A stretch of 64,000 nt of DNA from Jaltomata sinuosa (GCA_003996215.1 QJPP01003123.1:248001-312000), one strand, 5' to 3'. Counted from the stretch's first letter, positions 47,980 to 60,359 are shown. The notes: generated by a model from the sequence alone, not told the origin. Program-made: numbers and translations.

Positions 47980-48965
47980 CTCCGGTCAGCATAACTCTTC
48001 TTCCTACTCTGGGCAGTACGAAGCCGCTCCTAAATAACCCAAACTCTATCCATAGAATCACGAAGCAAATCAGTACCCCACGGCCTAACCTCGAAAGCAT
48101 CAAACCAACCCACCGTAGATCTGCACTGCCTACCATACAAAGCCTCGAACGGAGCCATCTGGATGCTAAAATGGTAACTATTATTATATGCAAACTCTGT
48201 CAAGGCCAAACATTGGTCCCACTGACCCCCGAAATCAATAACACAGGCTCGTAACATATCATCTAGAACCTGAATGGTACGCTCTGACTGGCCGTATGTA
48301 TGCGGATGAAAGGAAGTGCTAAGCTCAACTCTAGTACCCAACTCTCTCTGAATCGACCGCTAAAAGTGCGAAGTGAACTGAGTACCTCGATCGGAAATGA
48401 TAGAAACTGGCACTCCATGCAACCAGACAATCTCTCGAATATAGATCTGGGCCAACCTCTCAAAACTATAAGAAGTCTGAACTGGCAGGAAGTGAGCAGA
48501 CTTCGTGAACCTATCCACGATAACCCAAATAGCATCAAATCTCCGCAAGGTACGTGGCAATCCTACTACAAAGTCCATGGATATATGCTCCCTTTTCCAC
48601 TCTGGAATGGGTAGGCTCTGTGATAAACCACCTGGCCCCTGGTGCTCAAACTTTACCTACTGACAGTTCAAGCACCTGGATACGAAAGCCGAAATATCCC
48701 CCTTCATCCCACACCACCAATAGTGTTGCCTCAAGTCACGATAAATCTTAGCTGCCCCGGGATGAATGGAATATCTAGAACAGTGGGCCTCCTCCAATAT
48801 CAATTTGACCAAGTCACCAACTCTAGGAAAGCAAATATGACCCTCGATCCTCAGAACACCCTCTGAATCTAAAGTCGCCTTACTAGCCTCACCACTCGAC
48901 ACCTTGTCACGAATGATCCTCAATCTCGCATCATCAAACTGTTCTTCTCGAATCTGCTCCAACAA
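47980..48965 (-). pseudogene. Integrase of A2
   Basis: The zinc-binding part is open (48965-48657: YSIHPGAAKIYRDLRQHYWW, CLNCQ). The core is in two ORFs (48578-48360: MDFVVGLPRT, VIVDRFTKSAHFLPV, ISDRGTQFTSHF; 48341-48030: YGQSERTIQVLDDML). At the position of the usual D in DGQSERT there is Y. A stop separates the pieces near 48360. Confidence 0.85.
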
Positions 48966-49019
48966 GGAAGACCTAGCCTCAACACAAGCAAGAATACGAC
49001 CCGGCTCAGAAATGTCAAG

Positions 49020-49973
49020 TCAAACTAACCTATTGGCCAAGGACTGGATGTCCCAGGCTAAAGGTCGCTCCTTCGTAGCTAAAAAAGACAAGCTACCCAC
49101 ACTCACTGCCTTCTGTCTCAAGGCATCCGCTACCACGTTTGCCTTGCCCGGATGGTAGAGAATAGAAATGTCATAGTCTATCAGTAACTCCAACCACCTA
49201 CGCTGCCTCAAATTTAGATCCTTCTAGCTGAAAATGTACTGAAGACTATGATGGTCAGTAAAGATCTTACAATGCACGCCATAAAGATAATGCCTCCACA
49301 TCTTCAAAGCAAAGACTAACGCTGCTAACTCCAAGTCATGTGTAGAGTAGTTCCTCTCGTGAACCTTCAACTATCTGGAAACATATGCAATAACTCAGCC
49401 TTGCTGCATCAACACATAATCCAAACAAATACCTGACGCATCATAATATACGGTGAAACCCTGACCCTCGACCAAAAGAGTAAGAATCAGAGCTGAAGTT
49501 AATAAGGCCTTGAGCTTCAGAAAGCTCGCCTGGCACTCATCTGACCACTGGAAGCGAACATTCTTCTGAGTCAATCTAGTCAAAGAAGCTGATATCAACG
49601 AAAATCCCTCCACAAACCGTCTGTAATAACCTTCCAACCCGATGAAACTGCGAACCTCGGTAGGAGAAGTAGGCCTAGCCCAATCACGAACCGCTGCAAT
49701 CTTTGCCAGATCTACGATAATCTTATCCTTGGACACCACGTGCCCCAAGAATGCTACAGACTCAAGCCAAAATTCACACTTAGTGAATTTGGCGTACAAT
49801 TGATGGTCTCTCAAGGCCTGAAGTACCAATCTAAGATGCTGCTCATGCTCTTCTATACTCCTCGAATAAATCAGAATGTCATCGATGAACACAATCACGA
49901 ATGAATCCAAGTAGGCACTGAACACATGGTTCATCAACTCCATAAATGTTGTTGGGGCATTAGTCATCCCCAA
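49020..49973 (-). pseudogene. RT C-terminal half and RNase H of A2
   Basis: The ORF 49973-49395 contains FIDDILIYSRS, FLGHVVSKDKI and GYYRRFVEGFS, then FTVYYDASGICLDYVLMQQG, the RNase H start. The ORF 49211-49020 has HPGKANVVADAL. A stop at about 49392 and another near 49225 break the frame. Confidence 0.85.
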
Positions 49974-50091
49974 AAGACATGACTAGGAACTCATAATGGC
50001 TTTATCGAGTCCTAAATGCAGATGTCCTCAGCCCTAATCTCAACTGGTGATAATCGGACCTCAAATCTATCTTAGAAAACACGGCTGCACC

Positions 50092-51489
50092 CTATAGATG
50101 GTCAAACAAGTCATCAATATGCGGCATCGGATATCTATTCTTAACTGTCACCTTATTCAACTGCCTGTAGTCGATACACATACGCATAGACCCGTCCTTC
50201 TTCTTCACAAACAAAACCGGAGCACCCCACAGAGACACACTAGGCTGGATAAATCCTCTACTCAACAGATCCTGGAGCTGATCCTTAAGCTCTCTCAACT
50301 CAGCAGGTGTCATCCGATATGGCGGAATGGAAATGGTCTTGGTGCCCGGCTCGACATCGATACCAAAATCAATGTCACGATCAGGAGGAAGACCAGGAAG
50401 GTCAGAGGGAAACACGTCTGAATACTCGCAAACCAGAGGAACAGACTCAAGAGGAGATGCGGTGGCACTAGTATCACGGACATAGGCAAGATAGGCTAAG
50501 CACCCCTTCCCAACCAACCGTTGAGAGCTCAGAAAAGAAATAACTCCTCTCGGCATGTGGCTATCGGCGCCCTTCCATATGATGGGAGAGATACCAGGCA
50601 TCCGAAGAGTAACAGTCTTGGCGAAGCAATCCAAGACCGCATGATAAGGACACAACCAATCCATGCCCAAGATCACATCAAAATCAACTATATCCAGGAC
50701 AACCAAGTCAACCCAGGTGGCACACCCTAAGATAGTCACCACACAGGCCCGGTACACCTGATTCACTACTAAAGAATCACCTATGGGAGTACATACACGT
50801 ATAGGCACATGCAAGGACTCACAAGCAGACCCCAGACGAATAGCATAATAAGCATATGCATACGAGAATGTAGACCCCGGATCAAACAAAGCAGAAGCAG
50901 ATTGATGACAAATGGAGATCGTACCTGTGATCACAGCATCTGAAACCTCGGCCTCTGTCCGACCCAGAACTTCATACATGTGACCCCGACCGCCACGACC
51001 ACCTGACCCACCGGATTGATGACCATCTCTAGAACCCTGGGGACCACCTCTACTACCCTCTGAGCCGCCTCTAGCTAGAGGTGCTGGAACCCTGGGGGAC
51101 TGAACAAACTGATCCAGTAGCCTAGGATGCTCTATCGACGGGCACTCTCTAGCAAAGTGGCCTATCTCGCCATACTCATAACAACCCCGACCCTGTGAAC
51201 TCCGTTGTGAAGGCCCGACTAAATCAGAATGACCACCACGACCTGAGGACCCTGAATGACCACCTCGGGGAGCAGGAATGAGACTTTGGCTACTCTGACC
51301 CTCAGTAGTCTGTAATGCCGCCTGAACAGGCCGTCTCGGCTGGAAGCGCTGCTGGTGCTGACCTCTACCATAGTAGCCCCTACCACGCCTCTGCGAACTG
51401 CTGAAACTGCCTTGATGGCGGGGCCTCTTATCGCTGCCCCCTTGGGCCTCGCGAACTATACCCTCAATAGTACGGGCATGATCAACCAC
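50092..51489 (-). pseudogene. gag C-terminus, protease and RT N-terminus of A2 (465 open codons)
   Basis: Longest open stretch of family A in the window. In order: a Gly/Arg/Gln-rich linker, the CCHC knuckle CYEYGEIGHFARECPS (about residue 105), a second Gly/Ser-rich linker, protease with ALFDPGSTFSYAYAYYA (about residue 208) and DVILGMDWL, then RT from LPGLPPDRDIDFGIDVEPGT to VKNRYPMPHIDDLFDHL. A frame break occurs near 50090, just before FSKIDL. Gag and Pol lie in one frame. Confidence 0.85.
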
Positions 51490-51501
51490 CTCCAGAAAGG
51501 A

Positions 51502-52451
51502 CTAACTCAATGCTACCATACCCTCCATAGCTAAGCGAAGATGCAGAGTCAAACCTCGAACAAAGTGGCGTACTCTCTCGTGCTCAGTGGGCAGAATCAT
51601 AGTGGCCTGTCTGGACCGCTGGTGGAAATGAACCTCATACTCAGACACAGTCATGGAGCCCTGCTCCAACCCAGTAAATTGATCCATCAGACGCTCCCTC
51701 ATGCTACGTGGTACATACTTCTCCATAAAGGCTGTGGAGAACTGCTCCCAAGTAAGCGGAGGTGACCCGACTGTTCTACCAGCAATATATGACCTCCACC
51801 ACTGTCTTGCTGGACCATCCAGCTGAAACGCGATGTAATCTACTCTGTGTGACTCGACTAACCCCAAATTATGTAACCTCTCATGGCAGCTAGTCAGAAA
51901 CTCGTGTGCATCCTCCCTAGCAGCACCCGAAAACCTCAGAGGACGCAATCTCAAGAACATACCCAGCATCTTCTTCTCCTCAGAAGACATAACTGGCATG
52001 GCTGGAAGAGGGGGAGCAGCTGCAGGGATCAGTAGTACCTCTAATCTGGGAGATGAAGCAGCAGGCTGTGCTCCTGAACCCTGTGTTGCCGCCTGAGCTT
52101 AAGTCTGAGCCTCACCTCAAACCTAGGAATCAATCAGAGTGCTCGGCAAAGTGGCTGGTGGAGGCATACCCTCAAGAAACCCCAACAATCGAACCAAGGT
52201 GTCCTGCAATACTGGAGTAGCCACAAAACCGATCGGATGTTGGGCTGGCCCCACATGCTCCAGCTCATACTGAACCTCATTTGTTCTAACCTCCATCTCT
52301 GGTGACGGTACTCTAGCCCAAGCCCGAGCTGGTGCCACCGCCTGTGCCCTACCTCGACCTCAGGGCCGACCTCTACCCCGTCCCCTAGCTGGGCTCTAAC
52401 TGCAGGCGCAGGGGCCTCGTCCTCGCCTGCAGAAGATCTCGTCCGAACCAT
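51502..52451 (-). pseudogene. gag N-terminus and capsid of A2
   Basis: ATG at 52451 gives MVRTRSSAGEDEAPAPAVRA. After frame breaks, the ORF 51999-51502 (165 codons) holds the capsid core: FLRLRPLRFSGAAREDAHEF, WWRSYIAGRTVGSPPLTWEQ, FTGLEQGSMTVSEYEVHFHQ. A stop at about 51500 separates it from the 465-codon ORF. Confidence 0.85.
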
Positions 52452-52644
52452 CTGAGAAGGAGTGAAACAAATATATTTAGGAGTTGATCAAGTCAAGTAA
52501 GCACGGTAAAGAATCAAACAAAATGAAGTCTTTCCTAAGGAATGTCCTATAGCCCCTCGCAGATAGGATACGGACGTCATCGTACCTTATTTACGAGGCT
52601 CTACTAGACACTTGTTCTTGTACCGGTGAGGCCGATGAACCTAA

Positions 52645-52656
52645 AGCTCTTATACC
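52645..52656 (-). promoter_or_regulatory. Primer-binding site of A2, mutated
   Basis: The minus strand reads TGGTATAAGAGC, one base off the perfect TGGTATCAGAGC of A1. Confidence 0.8.
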
Positions 52657-52660
52657 ACTC

Positions 52661-53964
52661 TGTCACGACCCAAAATCGGGCCATGATGGCATCTACATAA
52701 CCCCCCGGTAAACAAGCCTAACCCCAACATGCGAAAGCAGTAAATAAATAATTTAACTAAAGAGAAGCGGAAGATATAACAAAGGATAGTGCCAAAAGCA
52801 TATATACATACCAGCGTACAAAATATACAAAAGATGGCCCTAAAGTGACTGAAAGACAAAATGACCTGAACACCAACTCGGACTTGGTGTCACTAGTACA
52901 AGAGCGACTAAAGCAAGGAGTAGCCATACAACAACCTCTGTCTATCCGAAATACAAAATATAGACAGGAAATACAGATGGAAAGCAAGTAAAGTTTCCAA
53001 AAGCGCCAGGAGCTCACCGCGATCCAAACAACAACAAGCCTCGAATGACAGGGGATCAGCGAGGGTGGCTCGTACAAGGTGCTGCATTAGAAAAGAGATG
53101 CAGAGTGAAGTATGAGTACCAAGACAACGGGTACTCAGTAGGCATCATAGGGCACCGAGCGCAGAAAGATAATATGTAAATATAGATTACAGGAAAGCAA
53201 CTAACTATACAGGGATCCTCCTAAATCTAGTTATAAAGCCGAAGACATGCCAATGAATAAAAAGAGAAAGGAAACAATAACAAGACAAACCAGAGTCAAT
53301 CCACGTGCCAAAGCAAATGCAATGTGATGCACGATGATGCATATATGAATGCAATAATAATATAAACCCGGAATACCGCATTGGGCGCTTCGAATACCTC
53401 ATCGGACTATGCATACGTATATGAAATAGTAATATACCCAGAATAATGCATCGGGGGTCCGGAATACCGCAACGTACTAATATGTAAATAATGAGTAAAA
53501 TATCCAAAATAACGCATCGGAGGCCCGGAATACCACATCGGACCATAAATTTATATACCAAAAATAGTAGTTCCTCTTTCCCTCTCAAAACCCAAAGTGA
53601 TACTCAAAATAGCTTGATTTAGTTCAAAATTCTTCACTGTTAGTAGGAAAACCTCTTTTCAAACCCAAAAGCCTTTGAAAAATCATTTTCATATTGTACC
53701 AATGATATGCCATGCGATATGAGTATGAATGTTCACAAGCAGAGGAATAATCACACCATCAGATCAAACAAGGCAAAAGTACCCTACAAAACAAGAGAAC
53801 TGACCTGGAATTCATCCAAAGAGAAATGGTCATAACGACCTAACGAACGGCCCGGGCATGAACCGTCAGTCCCGGCAAGTCATAAATGACCTGTAGCCGC
53901 TGAGGGAAAGCTCGAAATGCATAAAAAGCACAGAAAATAGAAAATGATCTGGAGGGTCATTACA
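52661..53964 (-). repeat. 5' LTR of A2, internally deleted
   Basis: 1304 bp, against 2870 bp for the A1 3' LTR. The terminus (53964 to about 53825) is followed on the minus strand by sequence that aligns from about 37689 onward in the A1 3' LTR. The junction is at about 53812-53823. The TATA-box region of family A lies in the missing part. Confidence 0.85.
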
Positions 53965-54749
53965 TTGACGTTCTTTCAATTTTAATCATTTATTTATGAT
54001 AGTTGGGTCTATAGGAATTAAGAAACTCACTTCTATAATACTTGTAAAAAATAAGAGAGGAGATGACAGAATGAATACAGAATTTACGGGAGAAATTAAA
54101 AAAAAGGAAAAAAGGAATGACATGAAAATACAGGATGTCTCTTTATTTATATCAACACTTGCTAAAAGAATCAAACGAAAAACGATTTGGCACCATAAAT
54201 TTGATATTAGAGTGAAATCTCAAAAAATCATCTATGGCGGCAAATCGACTATTTTCAGAAAATTGATTTGTGCTTTAACAATTCTTTCTCAATTGTTGAT
54301 GAAAAAAATGTAAAGTGGTAAATTCACAAATTAATTATTAGAGTGATCTCTATTCTTTAAAATACAACTAAAATTAATAAGAAACATCTTCTTTACAAAA
54401 CAAATCTGTATTGTTGAGTCCTCCATGAATCTACTTATCTTCTTCCTCTTTGAGAGTAAACTTTTGAGACTACATCTTAGAAAGAGAGGAGTGATTTAGG
54501 AGAAGACCAATCTGAAAATTTATTGTGGGCCCTTGAGATTTACCACTACACGTGCATTGCATTTATGAGGAGAGATAAAAATGAATGTACCTTCTTTTTA
54601 GATTTGAATTGCTTTTACCTTTCATTTTTAAAATTTAATAGGAGTATCTTATAAGAAGGGTAATCTAGTAAATATTACAAAGTCTTCACTTATTTCTTAA
54701 ATTTCATGCTTGATCAAAGGGTACCATATAAAATGGGACAGAGGAAGTA

Positions 54750-55096
54750 TTATTTTTGTGTTCGTTGTATGTTTGTCTTTTCTGCCATTTATTTCAGGAG
54801 TAGTCGAGAATCTCACTAGACTTTATGATCTGTCTAGATCTAGTTTGGAATTTGAACAAGCGCTTTAGTATTTTTGAGATACTTGTTGTTCGTAATTAAC
54901 TATCATGTTGTTGGATTCTTATTTAAATTATTAAATACTACAAATCAATGGTTAATGTATGAAAATCTGGTTTGCTTGGGAGTTGATTGTGATGGGTGTC
55001 AATCACGTCTTGGAGTAATTTGGGACATGATATTTCAATTACAATATCTCCCTATCTCACAACATTGCGAGTCAATTAAAAAGAGAGAAACAATGG
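54750..55096. other. No gene recognised
   Basis: Between the mariner-like element and the TIR element. The open frame at 54874-55128 has a CDGC stretch but no convincing domain. Confidence 0.5.
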
Positions 55097-55322
55097 GTAT
55101 ATTCGATATGGAGAAAAACATATTTTAGAAAATGTTTTTCGATTTTTTCATGTTCAATTATCAAAAAATTTGGAAAATATTTTCTCTAGAAAATTAAGCT
55201 TTTTAAAATGAGGAAAATGACTTCCCTGGTAAAAGCAAAACAAGTTTTACAAGTGGCATTCCATATTGATGTGTCTTTCCCACCCTCAACACACCTTCTC
55301 TCTACCCCCCCCCCTCCATAAC

Positions 55323-55606
55323 TTTTAAGTTCTCACCATTGATATACCCTGCTCGATCTCATCAATGGAACAGTGAAGAAGAAGAGGAAAAGAGATGAAG
55401 GTAGTAGAGAGAATGTAGAAAATATCTGAATCTGTATTAAGAATTGAATGAATACTTGTCTAGGTTACAACCGATTATATACTGAGCACTAACCGACTAC
55501 TTGATTACATAATTAGCTAACAACTAACCGACTAATTGTAACTAACAATGTACATCTCATTGATAGTTGTACTATCACATGTGCTGGTCATGTGATCCCT
55601 TCAATA
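55323..55606 (-). repeat. 3' LTR of the copia element
   Basis: Sense orientation TATTGAAGGG to ACTTAAAA; the final CA of the partner LTR is AA here. Confidence 0.95.
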
Positions 55607-55618
55607 CTCCCCCTCAAA
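55607..55618 (-). promoter_or_regulatory. Polypurine tract of the copia element
   Basis: The minus strand reads TTTGAGGGGGAG directly before the 3' LTR. This fixes the LTR start as TATTG. Confidence 0.85.
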
Positions 55619-55710
55619 CTAGGCAATGAAAACAAGTTGAACATTCCTAGTTTGGACAGCAAAAATGCATGTTGTGCTTTCCCAAGACTTTTTGTCAAAA
55701 TGTCTGCAGG

Positions 55711-56508
55711 CTACAAGGTTGTGGATATGTGTTCAGTGTGTATCAGTCCTCCTTGAATCTTCTCCCTAATGAAATGACAATCGATTTCTATATGCTTTGT
55801 TCTCTCATGGTAGATATGATTTGCAGCTATTTGAAGTGCTGCCTTGCTATCACAGAACAGCTTTACTGGCAACTCCAAACTTGTTCCCAACTCTTGATAT
55901 AGACCAACTAGCCACACTATCTCTGCCACAGCATTGGCCATACTCCTACACTCAGCCTCAGCAGAGCTCCTAGAGACAGTATTTTGTTTCTTGAACTTCC
56001 AGGAGATCAAGGAAGCTCCAAGTTTCACAATAAACCCACTCACAGACCTTCTAGTCAGAGGACAAGTACCCCAGTCTGCATAACAATAGACTTCTAATTG
56101 TGTGGATGGTTTAGAAGACAAGAAAATTCCTAAGCCTGGTGCATTCTTCAAGTACCTGACTACCCTTAAGGCTGCTTCCATATGAGACTTCTTGGGACTA
56201 TGTATGAACTGACTCAGATTCTGTACTGTGAAACTAATGGCATGCCTGGTCATGGTTATGTATAATAACTTGCCAACCAACTTCTGAAAACTCCTAGGAT
56301 CAACCATTACTTCATCTGCAGCAGAGTCAGGAGTGCATCCCTGATCAAAAGCTACACTTGTGAGTCTCTAATTGAGTTCCAGTGGTATACTAGCAGGTTT
56401 TGAACTTGCTAAGCCCAAATCAGCTATGATATCCAAAGCAAACTTCCTTTGACATATCAAAATGCCTTGTATATGTCTGGAAATTTCAAGACCAAGGAAA
56501 TACCTCAT
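55711..56508 (-). pseudogene. RNase H and RT end of the copia element
   Basis: MRYFLGLEISRHIQGILICQ follows the stop at 56509. Another stop lies near 56371. The ORF 56307-55711 then has DPRSFQKLVGKLLYI, YADWGTCPLTRRSVSGF, SRSSAEAECRSMANA and FCDSKAALQIA, all RNase H landmarks. The stop at 55711 precedes PADILTKSLG, the usual C-terminus. Confidence 0.9.
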
Positions 56509-57855
56509 TTACCCCAGATCCTTGATCTTGAAATGATGTTGAAGCATATTCTTATCCTCCTGAACAAGCAAAGGTGAGGATCCAGTGATGAGCAAGTCAT
56601 CAACATAGACTAGGATAAAGACCAAGTCAGTACCACTGATCTTGATGAAGAGGGAATAGTCATGGTGACTTTGACAAAAACCAGAACTAAGAAGAACCTC
56701 ACTGAGCTTCAAATTCCACTGCCAGGAAGCTTGCTTCAGGCCATACAGGGACTTTTGGAGCTTACATACAAGGGAAGGCTCCCCCTGTCTTAGAAGACCA
56801 AGAGGTGGTAGCATATAGACATCCTCCAGTAAATCACCCTGAAGAAAAGCATTTGAAACATCTATCTGATGCAGATACCAACCCCTCATAGCAGCAGTAG
56901 ATAGAACTCTCCTTACATTCACCATCTTGACTACAGGAGAAAAGGTCTCTTGGTAGTCAAGACCCTCCTGTTGAGTATAACCCTTTGCCACTAACCTGGC
57001 TTTATATCTGTCAACCTTTCCTTGTGCATTGTATTTGACTTTAAACACCCATTTGCACCCAATGGCCCTCTTATTAGCAGGTAAAGGAACTAACTTCCAA
57101 GTCTGATTGTCATCTAGAGCTTGAAGTTCTTGATTCATAGCTTCAACCCACTCATGATGCTGCAAAGCTTCTGTGTAAGAATCAGGTTCCTTGATAGCTG
57201 CTGAAAAGTTACATAGAATGTCAAGATATGGCTTGGACAAGGCATCATAAGACATGTAGTTAGACATGGGATAGGGAGTAGCAGGATTCTGTGAAGTGCT
57301 GGACTTGGATGGCCCATGGATGAAACCATCTATCCAGGCAGGTGGCTTAGATGATCTGGCTGATCTTCTAATAGGTGCAGGGTCTGGAACTTGAGAAGCT
57401 ACAACTTCCTCAATAACCCTGCTAGGGTCTGGAGCTTGAGAAGCTACAACTTCCTCAGTAATCGTGCTAGGAGATGAAGGAGGAACTACATCTTCAACTG
57501 TAGGCTCACTCTCAGGTACCCCTGCGACTTCAATACTTGGGGAAGTGGATACAGAGAAAGGATCAGATGAGTCATTGTTAGGCTGATTATGCACCACAGG
57601 TCTCAACAATTGATCTGTGTCAGTAGTATTGAAAGGAAAAACACCTTCTCGGAAAGTTACATCCCTGCTGACATAAAAAAATTTATGAGTAGGATCATAG
57701 AGCTTGTACCCCTTCTGAGTAGTGAAATATCCCATGTGAACAACTTCCACAGCTCTTGGGCCAAACTTATCACTCCTGTGGGAAACATTTGTAGCATAGC
57801 ATAGACTTCCCAATACCCTTAAATGCTGCAAGTTGGGTTTCCTTCCATAAAACAC
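56509..57855 (-). pseudogene. Integrase end and reverse transcriptase of the copia element (448 open codons)
   Basis: Begins with MFYGRKPNLQHLRVLGSLCY (end of the integrase). A Ser/Pro/Val-rich linker with two near-repeats (EEVVASQ) follows, then RT: QELQALDDNQTWKLVPLP, GCKWVFKVKYNAQGKVDRYK, QIDVSNAFLQGDL and YVDDLLITGSS at about 56575-56610. It is the longest copia ORF apart from gag. Confidence 0.9.
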
Positions 57856-57895
57856 TTCAAATGGAGATTTACCTGCTAGAACAGTGGAAGGAATC

Positions 57896-58870
57896 CTATT
57901 TAATCAAATATGCTGCATTTTGCACACATAATCCCCAAAATCTCAATGGAATTGAACCCTGAAACCTGATGGCCCTTGCCACTTCTAAGATTTGCATGTG
58001 TTTTCTCTCCACCACCCCATTCTGCTGGGGTATATAGGCACAAGAACTCTGGTGCACAATTCCTGCAGTACTAAACAAATCATGACAAGAAGAATTAAAG
58101 AATTATGTCCCATTGTCACTTCTAAAAACTTTAACAACACTGTCAAACTGAGTTTTAACCAACTGCAAGAAATGTTTAATCACAACAGCTACATCACTCT
58201 TTAATTTCAACAGAAAAATCCATACCAGTCTACTACAATCATCCACCAAAGTGAGAAAAAATCTATGTCCATCATATGTAGGAGTTCTATATGGCCCCCA
58301 TACATCACCATGGATCAAATCAAAGACTTTATTAGCTCTACTTGTACTTTGAGGAAATGGTAACCTAGTTTGCTTAGCCAAAGGACAAACTGGACAGTTA
58401 GCAATGTCATTTATTCTACTATGCTTAACTATATGCATCTGTTGTGGTATCCTGTGAGGTACATGACCCAAACGTTTATGCCATAGATCAACTCCACCAT
58501 CTACTTCATTGAATGCTACACAATATTGCACCTTCTGGTTTGGAACATGATCCCAGTAGTACAGATCATTCACCACTCTACCAGTCCCCCTCACCTTCCC
58601 AGTGTGAAGGTCCTGCAATAAGCAAAAATCAGGATGGAACTTCATGAAGCATCCTAGTTCCCTAGTCAACTTAGAAACTGAAAGCAGATTGAGTTTGAAG
58701 TCTGGTACACATAAAACATTACTAATTTCTTCCTTGCCTAGTAAGCTCTTCCCAACATGCATAATTGGAATGTTATTACCATTTGGAAAATGAACACCCC
58801 CAGACCCATCCTTAATGTGACTAGTAGCAGATTTCTCAATGATGGAGAGCATTTTAGGAGTGCAAACCAT
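57896..58870 (-). pseudogene. Protease end, GAG-pre-integrase and integrase of the copia element
   Basis: The ORF 58870-58103 has LLSVSKLTRELGC, the HHCC zinc region LWHKRLGHVPHRI to CPVCPLAKQ, and the first two catalytic Asp contexts (DLIHGDVWGPY and FRSDNGT). A stop follows at 58103. The third catalytic Glu is in QQNGVVERKH (about 58010-58040). A one-base frame change near 57897 leads to the RT ORF. The protease DTGA motif is at 58880-58894, just after the stop at 58898. Confidence 0.9.
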
Positions 58871-58897
58871 ATGATTAGTTGCTCCGGTGTCTACTAT

Positions 58898-60322
58898 CTA
58901 GTCATCAATGTACCTACTAGCAACAAAAGCACAAATGATACATGCCACATCAGTTGATGGCGCAGTCACAGGGTCTTTGTTGAACAGCTTATGTACCTGT
59001 GCATATTGATCTGGAGTAAATGTCACATTGATTCCATTCCCTACCATATTTGCCTTGTCTGAAATTCCTCTAGGATGCTGACTATCGCCTCCAAAAACAG
59101 AAACTTGACCACCTGAAGTTGGATATCCATAAGAGTTGGCATAAGCTCCTCTCATCTGCATATTTAAATTGGACATTTGGGGGTATGGATGGGGAAATGG
59201 CGGCATACCGCCAAGGTGTTGATGTAGAGGCCATGAGTTGCCAAAATAAGCATGGTTAACTAGAGGTTGTGATCTGCCAACAAACTGTGAAGGGTTTGGA
59301 CCATCGTAATATGCATTGTTTATCCCTGACTGTGGTGGTATACTCCCAACTTGCTGCGAAGGTCTTGGACTGTTATAATACATACTATTCACCACTTGTT
59401 TCCTCTTCCCTTTGAAGTTCTCAGGATACCCAATGAGTTGAAAGCAATCAACCTCATTGTGCCCTTTCATTTTGCAAAATGTACATTGCTCATCAAGGTT
59501 GCGTTTAGGCTTAAACTGTTGTGGTCGTGAACTCTGGAATGGTCGCGGGCCTTTAGCACTCCATAAAGCTGCAATGTCATTACTATCCCCTAGAGCATTC
59601 GATCCTCCACCACACATGAATCTCTGACTCTCATCCTCCAGAATCATGGCATATGCCTGATTTAAGCTAGGTTCAATTGACTTCATGAGCATCTGTCTTC
59701 TAGACTGAGCATACGAATCATTCAAACCACTAAGAAATTGAAGTAAACGCTGTTGTTGCAGGTGTTCCACATAGCCCTTGGATTTTGGACATCCACAGTT
59801 GGGAGATGGTACCATTGCATCAAATTCCAGCCACAATTCTTTCAATTTCGTGAAATAAACAGATACAGTGTCTATTCCTTGTGTAATCGTTGCAATTTCC
59901 TTGTGTAATTGGAAAATTCTCATGCGATTGACTTTATTAAATCGCTCTCGTAGGTCTTCCCAAACGAGATGTGCATCTGAAGCATAAACGATTCCACTCA
60001 ACAAGCTAGGAGAAACTGTGTTGATGATCCACGAGAGGACAATCGCATTACATGTCTGCCAGTGTTCATGCAATTCCTTGTCGAATGAATCCATTCTACA
60101 TGTACCAAGTACAAAACCTAGCTTCCTCTTTGCCTGCAGTGCAATACACATCGATCTTCTCCATAGTCCATAGTTTTCTGCTCCAGTGAGCTGTACTGGA
60201 ACTAGAACAGATCCAGGAGTATCTGATGTGTGCACATACAAAGGATGAGTGCTATTGATCTTAGCTTCGACCGTCGCCATCGATTCCAAAAAAACTCTCT
60301 CAACAAATTCTCTTTCAACCAA
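58898..60322 (-). pseudogene. gag of the copia element (474 open codons)
   Basis: The likely start is the second Met (60280, MATVEAKINSTHPLYVHTSD). GSVLVPVQLTGAENYGLWRR is the gag N-terminal motif of plant copia elements. The capsid core follows, then a CCHC knuckle CTFCKMKGHNEVDCF (about 59447-59490) and a Pro/Tyr/Gly-rich tail. The frame is open up to a TAG at 58898-58900, immediately before the protease active site, so gag alone could still be translated. Confidence 0.9.
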
Positions 60323-60359
60323 CGATGTAAAGAAGTAATTCCCTAGTGTTAATCACTCA

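Larger units (their letters stand above)
45583..53964 (-). mobile_element. Chromovirus A2 with aberrant LTRs
   Basis: The perfect 5-bp duplication TTGAC (45578-45582, 53965-53969) brackets the element. Coding runs on the minus strand. The left boundary reads TGTAATGACC and the right boundary GGTCATTACA, so both outer ends are the same LTR terminus in inverted orientation. The 5' LTR (52661-53964) keeps about 140 bp of the terminus, then jumps to the last 1.15 kb. The 3' LTR (45764-47480) keeps the first 1.7 kb and then turns into an inverted copy of the terminus (45583-45763). It is inserted in the mariner transposase gene. Confidence 0.85.
43383..54747 (-). mobile_element. Plant mariner-like element with Stowaway-type TIRs, split by A2
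   Basis: The left end CTCCCTACGTCCCATTTT and the right end (reverse complement CTTCCTCTGTCCCATTTT) form TIRs of about 32 bp with four mismatches, flanked by TA at 43381-43382 and 54748-54749. Without the A2 insertion and its duplication it is 2978 bp long, normal for autonomous plant mariner elements. It carries a dead minus-strand transposase (44331-45577). Sequence from 53970 to 54330 holds further minus-strand material of the element, not clearly coding. Confidence 0.85.

Noticed and set aside
47781..48254. 157-codon plus-strand ORF
   Set aside because: Antisense shadow of the A2 integrase.
54874..55128. 84-codon ORF with VDCDGC resembling a ZZ zinc finger
   Set aside because: Only one cysteine pair is present, the rest of the domain is missing and there is no splice context.
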